From contig NZ_CP025025.1 in the NCBI RefSeq assembly GCF_002874535.1, forward strand, positions 432,001 through 496,000: a stretch of DNA of 64,000 bases, in the 5' to 3' direction. The notes under the pieces are model-generated. The model did no database searches. It worked only from the letters and a program-made list of their open reading frames with translations, and had not been told where the DNA came from. The stretch's first letter is position 1. Each line of letters starts with the position of its first letter. Positions 7,917-14,635 of this stretch are shown piece by piece. This stretch comes from Mesobacillus jeotgali (lineage in GTDB: Bacteria > Bacillota > Bacilli > Bacillales > Cytobacillaceae). The translations under genes and the position numbers were made by a program.

Positions 7917-8028
7917 TTTAGACCCCCTTAAGCCTTCAAGTCAGTCAGCCAAGCAAAGCAAGCCGAATAAATCACTGATTATATTTTAACATATAATTCC
8001 AATAATTCTTTTGTGATTATGTAAATAT

Positions 8029-8050
8029 TTTAATCAAACGTTTGATTAAA
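8029..8050. promoter_or_regulatory. 22-bp perfect palindrome, operator-like
   Basis: TTTAATCAAAC followed by its exact inverse complement. The size and symmetry resemble TetR-family operators. It lies upstream of the minus-strand gene at 7014-7916 and just downstream of the small YvrJ-type gene's terminator. No TetR-type gene is present in the window. Confidence 0.5.
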
Positions 8051-8052
8051 TG

Positions 8053-8088
8053 AAAAAACCACCCTCTTTTTAAAAGAGTGATGGTTTC
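8053..8088 (-). terminator. terminator of the small DUF1659/DUF2922/YvrJ-type group
   Basis: On the minus strand AAACCATCACTCTTTT pairs with AAAAGAGGGTGGTTT and is followed by T residues, just past the YvrJ-like stop codon. Confidence 0.8.
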
Positions 8089-8094
8089 AAATGT

Positions 8095-8286
8095 TTAGTG
8101 ATTGATTTCCCGGATTGCCTTTTGGGTGTAAACCGGCTCTGGCTCTTGCCGTTCCTGCAATCGAGCGGGCAGACCCTGGATCGATTGGACGACTGTATCC
8201 AGCTTGGCTTCGATTCGGTGAAGCAGGTACAGCGTGACGACAATCGGGAACCCGACATCCGAGATGAATGGAATCAGCTGATCCAT
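8095..8286 (-). CDS. YvrJ-family small membrane protein
   Basis: 63 residues: one N-terminal membrane helix (ISDVGFPIVVTLYLLHRIE) followed by an amphipathic/charged segment (KLDTVVQSIQGLPARL). The GFPIVVTLYLL-RIE-KLD pattern is what I know from the YvrJ family. The ATG has AAGGAGG 7 nt upstream. It is the last of three small genes on the minus strand, with an internal terminator before it. Function of the family is unknown; DUF1659, DUF2922 and YvrJ proteins commonly occur together in Bacilli. Confidence 0.8.
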   Translation of the reverse strand: MDQLIPFISDVGFPIVVTLYLLHRIEAKLDTVVQSIQGLPARLQERQEPEPVYTQKAIREINH

Positions 8287-8315
8287 GTGCGTATCCTCCT
8301 TCCTTGAATGCTTTA

Positions 8316-8350
8316 AAACAAGAGCCGGTCTCTAGAAAAAGACCGGCTCA
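8316..8350 (-). terminator. terminator between DUF2922 and YvrJ-type genes
   Basis: GAGCCGGTCT-CTAGAAAA-AGACCGGCTC, a perfect 10-bp stem, followed on the minus strand by a short T-rich run (TTGTTTT). It may lower expression of the third gene. Confidence 0.75.
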
Positions 8351-8356
8351 CTTTCA

Positions 8357-8575
8357 TTACACTAGTTCGTATTCGGTTACGTTGCGTTCGACGACGCGTG
8401 CGCTGTGAACGGAAACAAGGGTGCCATTCACTGGCAGGAATGCGTTGGAAGCAATGATCTGTTCCATTGCCAGCTTGACAGCTGCCGGATCCACCGGCTC
8501 CGTCGGGTTATCAACCGTTAGCTTGGCGTATTTGCCTAGGTCAGTAGCGAATTGTAACTCAAGAGTTTTAGCCAT
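8357..8575 (-). CDS. DUF2922-type small protein
   Basis: 72 residues, MAKTLELQFATDLGKYAKLT..., with the pattern of DUF2922 proteins: an N-terminal strand LELQF, then DNPTEPVD and a helix (VKLAMEQIIASNAF). ATG at 8575 is chosen because AGGAGGTGA lies 6 nt upstream; the GTG three codons earlier has no proper site. Soluble, function unknown. It sits 36 nt behind the DUF1659-type gene, presumably one transcript. Confidence 0.8.
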   Translation of the reverse strand: MAKTLELQFATDLGKYAKLTVDNPTEPVDPAAVKLAMEQIIASNAFLPVNGTLVSVHSARVVERNVTEYELV

Positions 8576-8611
8576 ATTTTTCACCTCCTAATAAAAGAGT
8601 AGATTGCCAGA

Positions 8612-8827
8612 TTAGATGATATCGAAGCTGTCATTACGCTCCACAGAGCTTAATAAGTTAGCGCTAAGACCACCAAGAGCGACTGCCGCCTGCTGAACCT
8701 GGTCAGCAGTAGCTTCCTTTCTCACATAGCGGTAAGTCTTGCCCTTGAAGATCGGCTCGCCTTTTTCGTCAATACCTGCTTCAAACATCAGCCTGATATT
8801 AGAATCCTTCAACATCGCCATTGCCAT
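8612..8827 (-). CDS. DUF1659-type small protein
   Basis: 71 residues. The pattern LKDSNIRLMFEAGIDEKGEPIFKGKTY and later VQQAAVALGGLS fits DUF1659. ATG at 8827 is chosen because AAGGAGGTG is spaced 6-7 nt from it. First gene of the three-gene cluster. Its promoter must lie in the region before the 52-bp array, within or beside 8830-8920. Function unknown; DUF1659 and DUF2922 proteins both look like small beta/alpha domains and may form a complex, which is my inference only. Confidence 0.8.
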   Translation of the reverse strand: MAMAMLKDSNIRLMFEAGIDEKGEPIFKGKTYRYVRKEATADQVQQAAVALGGLSANLLSSVERNDSFDII

Positions 8828-8922
8828 TTGCCTCACCTCCTTTCACCTTCTATATACAGGCGGGGAGGGGAAAAGGACATGGTGGAGGGAAATATTTAAT
8901 CAAGTTGGCCGCCAAAGGTGTT

Positions 8923-9338
8923 CTATCGGACAAACGGGACGGAAATGGAGGGGAGCATGTCCGATAGAAGAGCTCTATAGGACAAACCTGGAGGGAAAGA
9001 CGCGGTGAATGTCCGATTGAAGGGCTCTATCGGACAAACCGGAAGGGAAAGAAGGGAGAAGTGTCCGATAGAAAGGCTCTATCGGACGAACTGGAAGGGA
9101 AAGAAGGGAGAAGTGTCCGATAGAAAGGGTCTATCGGACAAACCGGAAGGGAAAGAAGGGAGAAGTGTCCGATAGAAAGGCTCTATCGGACAAACCGGAC
9201 GGGAAAGAAGGGAGAAGTATCCGATAGAAGAGCTCTATCGGACAAACCGGAAGGGAAAGAAGGGAGAAGTGTCCGATAGAAAGGGTCTATCGGACAAACC
9301 GGAAGGGAAAGAAGGAGAAAACTTCCGATAGACCAAAA
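8923..9338. repeat. tandem array A, eight units of exactly 52 bp
   Basis: Unit starts (CTATCGGAC) at 8923, 8975, 9027, 9079, 9131, 9183, 9235 and 9287, always 52 bp apart. Each unit has CTATCGGAC, a purine-only spacer (AAGGGAAAGAAGGGAGAA) and GTCCGATAG. The arm of one unit and the next form a hairpin GTCCGATAG-7 nt-CTATCGGAC. Unit 1 is most diverged, units 3-8 nearly identical. It lies between a minus-strand small-gene cluster and the promoter of the MFS exporter. Non-coding. Confidence 0.95.
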
Positions 9339-9367
9339 TCTACATCATCCTCATGCTTCCTACCGTA

Positions 9368-9396
9368 TTGATTCGGGATGTGTTTTCGGGTAGTAT
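9368..9396 (+). promoter_or_regulatory. SigA-type promoter with inverted repeat at the -10
   Basis: TTGATT, 17 nt, TAGTAT. The -10 box lies in the inverted repeat TAGTAT-GGTA-ATACTA (9391-9406), a possible operator. It would give a leader of about 200 nt before the MFS gene. Confidence 0.55.
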
Positions 9397-9478
9397 GGTA
9401 ATACTATTTTGTGGAAGGGTGACTTGGGGCGATGAATAACTAATCCTGTTTGAGAATGAATTGAAATACACAATTTTT

Positions 9479-9600
9479 CTGGATAGGATTAGGCTTGCCT
9501 TCTGAGAACCCAATGTTAAATATGATCATGCCCTGGCATGGTCTGTGTTCTTTTAATGGTTAAGGTCTGCTCTCTATCCAGTCAGGAATAGGGGGGTTTT
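9479..9600 (+). promoter_or_regulatory. candidate structured leader RNA of the MFS exporter
   Basis: CTGGATAG (9479-9486) and CTATCCAG (9574-9581) can form a perfect closing helix around a folded 87-nt core that includes GATCATGCC-CTG-GGC-type pairing and GAAC/GTTC arms. The 3' arm CTATCC can instead pair with GGAATAG (9585-9591), next to the G-rich ribosome binding region (9591-9596). This mutually exclusive pairing resembles a translational riboswitch or attenuator. It matches no riboswitch class I know. Speculative. Confidence 0.35.
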
Positions 9601-9603
9601 TTT

Positions 9604-10851
9604 ATGGCGGAAATTACGCATGACCAAAATGTTGGCATGGGTGCATTGTTTAAAAATCAGGTAATCCGGACAATCTTGTTGTCGGTGCTTTTCCTGCAGA
9701 TCGGGATCTGGGTCCGGAATTACTCGATTCTCTTGTATGTGATTGAGAAAACGAATGGTAACGCGATTGCGGTTTCTTTAATATCCGTTGCCGAATTTGC
9801 GCCGATTTTCTTGTTTTCGTTCATAGGAGGGACGTTTGCGGATCGCTGGCGGCCGAAGAGGACGATGATTTGGTGTGATGTTTTAAGTGCAGTATCTGTT
9901 TTCGCGGTGCTGCTGACATTGTTTTTTGGCAGCTGGAAAATGATTTTCTTCGCGACATTGGTTTCTTCCATCCTATCGCAATTTTCACAGCCGTCGGGAA
10001 TGAAGCTGTTCAAGCAGCATGTACCGATGGAGCTTGTTCAGATGGGAATGTCGATGTACCAGACCGTTTTTGCGCTCTTTATGATTCTGGGGCCTATCCT
10101 CGGAACCTTTGTCTATCAGCGTTTCGGAATTCTCGCGGCTGTCGCTGTTATGGGGATTGCCTTCATTTGCTCCGCAGCTGTCTTGTTGTTGCTGCCGGCA
10201 GATAAGGAACCAACTGCTGAAAAACCAAAAACAACTTTGATGGAAGAGATGAAGGCGGGATTCCGCTATGTATTGAACAGCAGGGCGTTGTCATTGCTGG
10301 GCGGATGTTTCGCGGCAGCAGGACTCGCCATTGGTTTGACCCAGCCGCTTGGCGTTTTCCTAATTACAGATAGATTGGGACTTCCTAAGGAAGATCTACA
10401 ATGGCTAATGGCTGCATTCGGAGTGGGGATGATTCTTGGAGGCGGCATCACAGTTGCGATTTCGAGAAAGGTTCAGCCGCAGGTGCTGCTGGCAATTGGT
10501 ATGGCTGCCAGTGCGATCGGGTTCATCGGGATGGGGTTATCAACCGTATTCTGGCTGACATTGACGGCACAATTTTTCTCAGGATTGTTTATGCCATGCA
10601 TTCACATCGGCATCAATACGATGATTTTACAAAACACGGAAGAATCTTTCATTGGCAGGGTGAATGGCATCCTTAACCCAGTCTTCATGGGGGCGATGGT
10701 CATTACCATGTCGGCAGCGGGCTGGCTTAAAACGCATCTTTCCATTGTTTACATTTATGAAACAGCGGCAGTTCTGCTCTTTATTGGCATTATGGTTTTG
10801 GTTCCTTTGATGAAAAAAAATCCAAAGGTAAGCCTGGAAGAGGGAGTATAA
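9604..10851 (+). CDS. MFS transporter, DHA3-type exporter
   Basis: 415 residues with 12 predicted membrane helices. GGTFADRWRPKRTMIWCDV (residues about 76-94) is the loop 2-3 signature of the major facilitator superfamily, in the form seen in EntS/macrolide-efflux-like DHA3 members. It probably exports a small hydrophobic compound or siderophore by proton antiport. ATG at 9604 follows a G-rich site AGGGGGG. Single gene with an unusually long upstream region (possible regulated leader) and a strong bidirectional terminator. The substrate is unknown. Confidence 0.85.
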   Translation: MAEITHDQNVGMGALFKNQVIRTILLSVLFLQIGIWVRNYSILLYVIEKTNGNAIAVSLISVAEFAPIFLFSFIGGTFADRWRPKRTMIWCDVLSAVSVFAVLLTLFFGSWKMIFFATLVSSILSQFSQPSGMKLFKQHVPMELVQMGMSMYQTVFALFMILGPILGTFVYQRFGILAAVAVMGIAFICSAAVLLLLPADKEPTAEKPKTTLMEEMKAGFRYVLNSRALSLLGGCFAAAGLAIGLTQPLGVFLITDRLGLPKEDLQWLMAAFGVGMILGGGITVAISRKVQPQVLLAIGMAASAIGFIGMGLSTVFWLTLTAQFFSGLFMPCIHIGINTMILQNTEESFIGRVNGILNPVFMGAMVITMSAAGWLKTHLSIVYIYETAAVLLFIGIMVLVPLMKKNPKVSLEEGV

Positions 10852-10854
10852 AGT

Positions 10855-10888
10855 AAAGGAGGCCCAGTTTATAAGGGCCTCCTTTTCT
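10855..10888. terminator. bidirectional terminator
   Basis: AAGGAGGCCC-loop-GGGCCTCCTT with T runs on both strands, between convergent genes. Confidence 0.85.
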
Positions 10889-10890
10889 TG

Positions 10891-12120
10891 TTACGACAAT
10901 ATCCTTTTTTCACCTTCAAGCGCTTGAATCGGATTGATGTTCTGCGTGAATTCGAGGGTTCCGATATATTGATTGTCCTCATCCCGGACAGCAAAGTAGC
11001 GGATGTAGACAAATTTGTCGCGGACCTTGATCCAGAAGTCTTCGGTGTCTTTTTTGCCAGCTTTGAAGTCACGCAGCAAATCCTCGACAACATGGACGCT
11101 TCTCGGCGGATGGCAATTCTGGACAGTGCGGCCGATGACTGCTTTTGTTCTCGCAAAAATTCGTTCTTTACCATGTGAAAAATAGCGAACGACATCATCC
11201 TGATCTATAAAAGTAATATCGACAGGCAGATGGTTCAGCAGCAGCTCGAGCTGCTTCAATGACAGGATTCCCGTTTCCATTTTGATATAGCCGTCAGAGA
11301 TTGCCTCTGCGTCAAGGTGTTTGCGGGCAGGCTTCCATTCCTCAGTTGGTGACGTCAAACAATAGCCGATTTCGTCACTTTCATGGGCGATCTTCACCCA
11401 TTCATCCTCCGTGAAATTCTGCAGTGCCATTGGGAAGAGGATGTTTTCTTCCCTGTAAATCATTTCGCTAACCTCTCTAAGGACAAACTGCACCTCTTCA
11501 ATGACGCCATTTTTATTGCCATCATAGTTTGTAAGCTTTTTCTTTGCCAGTTTGATTCCGTCGCGGATGAAATCATCGATCCGCCACATATTCGTCGTCG
11601 GACCGTAGATTCCGTACTTCTCGAGGTAAGGGAAGATTAAGTTCTCCTTGCGGCTGTAGTGCTTATCAATGTCATAGAGCAGATTGCAGTCCTCCAGCAA
11701 AAGGTTGATATTTTCAGCGCTGTCTTCAATTGCAAATTGTTCAAGATGAACTCGAAGTCTATTTTGTAAAAACTGTTCAATCTCACGGTTTTCCATTTCG
11801 AATGTATGGACCGGGTGGCCAGGCTGGTTTTCAGGTCCGTACACTGAGTTGTTCTCTTCGATTGCTCCTTTAAAAAGTTCGGAGTGTGCTGCATAAATAC
11901 GCTGCATTTCGGTAACGGATATATCGCCATCGATCAGCTCGACATGCTCAAGTCCGGCAATTTCCTCGATGGTTATTTTTCCAATAAAAGCATCAAAATG
12001 AGCTTTAACCTCATTCACATTTTTCCCATCATGCAGATCTTTGAAAAGCTGCTTTAAAGTCGCCTTTCGCCTTGATGGATCCATTGCTTTCAATTCACGA
12101 TTATTTATCATTTCACTCAT
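10891..12120 (-). CDS. DUF438 - hemerythrin - PAS protein
   Basis: 409 residues in three parts: a DUF438 helical domain (about 13-80), a hemerythrin HHE-type domain (about 85-235) with metal-ligand-like segments HPVHTFEMEN, HLEQF, DKHYSRKENLIFPYLE and YREENILFP, and a C-terminal PAS domain (about 285-400) with HVVEDLL and NCHPPRS. This architecture is known in Bacilli and clostridia and is thought to sense oxygen or nitric oxide through a di-iron site. ATG at 12120 has GGAGGAAAT upstream. Single gene, divergent from an MscS channel. Signalling output is not obvious, as no enzymatic output domain is present. Confidence 0.87.
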   Translation of the reverse strand: MSEMINNRELKAMDPSRRKATLKQLFKDLHDGKNVNEVKAHFDAFIGKITIEEIAGLEHVELIDGDISVTEMQRIYAAHSELFKGAIEENNSVYGPENQPGHPVHTFEMENREIEQFLQNRLRVHLEQFAIEDSAENINLLLEDCNLLYDIDKHYSRKENLIFPYLEKYGIYGPTTNMWRIDDFIRDGIKLAKKKLTNYDGNKNGVIEEVQFVLREVSEMIYREENILFPMALQNFTEDEWVKIAHESDEIGYCLTSPTEEWKPARKHLDAEAISDGYIKMETGILSLKQLELLLNHLPVDITFIDQDDVVRYFSHGKERIFARTKAVIGRTVQNCHPPRSVHVVEDLLRDFKAGKKDTEDFWIKVRDKFVYIRYFAVRDEDNQYIGTLEFTQNINPIQALEGEKRILS

Positions 12121-12304
12121 GATTATATTTCCTCCTAGAGTGTGTATTGGTTATAACTGATAATGTTTCTCATGATTAAAATAACACTTACTGAAAAAGG
12201 AAGTAGTGATTAAAATCATTGATAACCATTTTTTTCATAGAAATTTACTAAGGAGTAAATATGTTATGATGGAACGAGCAAAAAATAGAGAGGGGAATGA
12301 CGAA

Positions 12305-13396
12305 ATGACCTGGTGGGAAAACTTTTTGTCTTATGAAGTGCTTGAAAGTCTGGGGATTTCCGTAGGAATCTTCTTCTTATTCCTTTTATTCAGGAAGCTC
12401 TTCACAAAATATGTGTTCAAACTGATGCTGAAGTTGGGCCAGAAGACACCGACTGAACTTTTCTCCAGTGTAACCGTGGCTTTTGAGCAGCCGATCCGGT
12501 GGTTGTTTATTATTATAGGAATCTATGTTGCCGCGGATTATTTTCCGTTTATGGAGCAATCGAATCGGCTATTTTTAAAGATTATTAGAGCCTCAATCAT
12601 CATGCTGATTACATGGGGACTCTATAATCTATCTTCGGGTTCATCGTTACTTTTCATGAAAATCAATGATCGTTTTAAGATGGAAATCGACCAGATTTTG
12701 ATTCCGTTTTTTTCTAAGGCTATTCGGTTCATCATCGTCGCGATCAGTATCAGTATTATTGCACAGGTTTTTGAGTATGATGTGAACGGATTCATTGCTG
12801 GACTTGGATTGGGCGGCTTGGCGTTCGCGCTCGCTGCAAAGGACGCAATCGGAAATCTGTTCGGCGGAATCATCATTATTACGGAAAAACCTTTTACGAT
12901 TGGCGATTGGATTAAGACACCGAGTGTTGAGGGGACAGTTGAGGACATTTCCTTCAGAAGCACAAGGGTCCGAACCTTCGCGCAGGCTGTGGTCACGGTT
13001 CCAAACGCCATATTAGCAAATGAATCGATTACAAACTGGAGCAAAATGGGGAAAAGGCAAATCACCTTCAAGCTTGGTGTTACGTATGACACGCCGAGAG
13101 TGAAGCTGCAAAGAACGATCCTCAGGATTGAAGAGATGCTGAAATCGAATGACGACATCCATCCAGATACGATTTTTGTAAAATTTGATGAGTACAATGA
13201 CAGCAGCCTTGACATTTTCCTATATTTCTTCACGAAAACAACTGTCTGGGCAGAATACCTGGCAGTAAAAGAAGAAATCAACTTTGCTATCATGGAAATC
13301 CTCGAAGAAGAAGGAGTTTCCGTAGCCTTCCCAAGCCGGACACTTTATGTGGAAACACAGGGGGAGTCCTCAAAGATGGTTGCGGAGTCTATATAG
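12305..13396 (+). CDS. small-conductance mechanosensitive channel, MscS family
   Basis: About 363 residues. Several membrane helices are followed by the MscS pore helix and beta domain: GFIAGLGLGGLAFALAAKD and NLFGGIIIITEKPFTIGDWI (residues about 163-200), then VTVPNA and NWSKM. Such channels release solutes on hypo-osmotic shock. The open frame runs back to 12206. ATG at 12305 follows GAGGGG; an alternative ATG at 12266 is preceded by AAGGAG at 10 nt and would add 13 polar residues, so the start is uncertain. Closest in size to the YkuT/YhdY group. Single gene. Confidence 0.88.
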   Translation: MTWWENFLSYEVLESLGISVGIFFLFLLFRKLFTKYVFKLMLKLGQKTPTELFSSVTVAFEQPIRWLFIIIGIYVAADYFPFMEQSNRLFLKIIRASIIMLITWGLYNLSSGSSLLFMKINDRFKMEIDQILIPFFSKAIRFIIVAISISIIAQVFEYDVNGFIAGLGLGGLAFALAAKDAIGNLFGGIIIITEKPFTIGDWIKTPSVEGTVEDISFRSTRVRTFAQAVVTVPNAILANESITNWSKMGKRQITFKLGVTYDTPRVKLQRTILRIEEMLKSNDDIHPDTIFVKFDEYNDSSLDIFLYFFTKTTVWAEYLAVKEEINFAIMEILEEEGVSVAFPSRTLYVETQGESSKMVAESI

Positions 13397-13399
13397 CTA

Positions 13400-13434
13400 A
13401 AAAGGAGCCAGGGAGTAAATCTTGGCTTCTCTTT
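13400..13434 (+). terminator. rho-independent terminator
   Basis: AAGGAGCCAGG pairs with CTTGGCTTCTCTT, followed by T-rich sequence, directly behind the channel gene. Confidence 0.65.
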
Positions 13435-13452
13435 GTGTGAACAGTTGTTAGC

Positions 13453-13486
13453 AGCATGAATCTTAGAAGGGATTCATGCTTTTTTT
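13453..13486 (+). terminator. second terminator
   Basis: GCATGAATC-loop-GATTCATGC followed by seven T, 50 nt after the first. It insulates the following AT-rich gene pair. Confidence 0.75.
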
Positions 13487-13569
13487 ATTGAATACTACTA
13501 CGAAGGTGTTTAAAACAGTAGTTTTCATAGTAACTGGAGTTATTCTTTTTTACAAAGAGGAGAATCAAT

Positions 13570-14052
13570 ATGGAAATAGTATATTTTGCAGGTGGATGTT
13601 TATGGGGAGTTCAAGCTTTTATAAAAACCTTACCTGGAGTTCAGTTTACAGAAGCGGGGAGAGCGAATGGAACAACTCAAACACTTGATGGTGATTATGA
13701 TGGCTACGCCGAATGTGTAAAAACAGGATTTGATCCAACGGTAGTAACAATGAAGGAATTAATGGGCTATTTTTTTGAAATTATTGATCCCTACAGTTTG
13801 AATAAACAAGGACAGGATGTTGGCAAGAAATACAGAACCGGAGTATATAGTGAAAACCCTGAACACTTAAAAGAGGCGAAGGCGTTTCTTAGTGAGAGAA
13901 ATGATTACGACCTTATAGTTGTTGAAGTATTACCTCTTACAAACTATGTGAGAAGTGCAGAAGAACATCAAGATCGGTTAGCTAGATGTCCAAATGATTA
14001 TTGCCATATTCCAGAAGAAATATTAAGTAAATATAAGATAATCCTAGAGTAA
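13570..14052 (+). CDS. msrA: peptide methionine sulfoxide reductase A, atypical
   Basis: 160 residues. Catalytic region FAGGCLWGVQAF has Cys10 in GGCLWG instead of the usual GGCFW; downstream DGYAECVKTGFDP, IDPYSLNKQGQDVGKKYRTGVY match MsrA. It would reduce methionine-S-sulfoxide in proteins, a repair reaction. The family GYAGG motif is replaced by EAGRANG, so it belongs to a divergent branch. No C-terminal recycling Cys pair of the classic type is obvious, though RCPNDYC holds two Cys. AGGAG precedes the ATG. The gene and the next one are noticeably AT-richer than their neighbours, suggesting later acquisition. Confidence 0.82.
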   Translation: MEIVYFAGGCLWGVQAFIKTLPGVQFTEAGRANGTTQTLDGDYDGYAECVKTGFDPTVVTMKELMGYFFEIIDPYSLNKQGQDVGKKYRTGVYSENPEHLKEAKAFLSERNDYDLIVVEVLPLTNYVRSAEEHQDRLARCPNDYCHIPEEILSKYKIILE

Positions 14053-14134
14053 TTTAATTCTATATTTTGGAAGGAGACAGTCGCAAAGAAGAGAATTATT
14101 TCATAGACCCGATTAAAGATAAGGAGGGATAGAT

Positions 14135-14509
14135 ATGAGTCCATCATTTATTGAACAAGTACATTATATTAGAATTCCTGTAAAAGATTTGGAACAGTCT
14201 GTACAATGGTATAGAGATGTATTAGGGATTCAGTTATTAAACATTACTGATGATCCATTTGCGATTTTTAAAGTTAATGAGGGAGCTTTTTTACTTATCT
14301 TAGTTCCAACTGACGATGAAACATTTGCACACTTTACAGTTAATAAGGAACCAGCTTTTAGTATTGGCTTTACAAGCCCAAAACTATCCGAATTTCATCA
14401 GCACCTAATTAATAATCAAGTTAATGTCGAGGATATACAAGAAGATAACGGTCATTCGTATTTCCACTTTTATGATCCAAATGGTAATAAACTTCAAGTA
14501 CACTGGTAA
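14135..14509 (+). CDS. VOC-family (glyoxalase/bleomycin resistance-like) protein
   Basis: 124 residues with the beta-alpha-beta-beta-beta module twice: HYIRIPVKDLEQSVQWYRDVLGIQLL near the N-terminus and HSYFHFYDPNGNKLQVHW at the C-terminus, the usual start and end of VOC proteins. Likely metal ligands are His (HYIRIP), and Glu/His equivalents in the second half. Members act as lyases, dioxygenases or drug-binding proteins; which one applies is not visible. It follows msrA by 82 nt, with AAGGAGGG before the ATG, and shares its AT-rich composition. Confidence 0.85.
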   Translation: MSPSFIEQVHYIRIPVKDLEQSVQWYRDVLGIQLLNITDDPFAIFKVNEGAFLLILVPTDDETFAHFTVNKEPAFSIGFTSPKLSEFHQHLINNQVNVEDIQEDNGHSYFHFYDPNGNKLQVHW

Positions 14510-14564
14510 GAACAAAATAAATTTCCATATTGCATTAACAAGTGTTAGCCATCATAAAACATTA

Positions 14565-14606
14565 AAATGGCGTGCCAAAACTGATGTCAGTTTTGGCACG
14601 CCATTT
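14565..14606. terminator. long bidirectional terminator
   Basis: A perfect 20-bp stem (AAATGGCGTGCC... and its inverse) with a 2-nt centre between convergent genes, beginning in AAA and ending in TTT. Confidence 0.85.
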
Positions 14607-14635
14607 CGATTGTCATTTAACCTAAATCAGAACGA

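Noticed and set aside
8739-9008. 89-residue plus-strand ORF
   Set aside because: It overlaps the antisense of the DUF1659 gene and the start of a 52-bp array, and lacks a ribosome site.
8923-9338. CRISPR array
   Set aside because: Units are 52-bp direct repeats with no unique spacers between them and no cas genes in the window.
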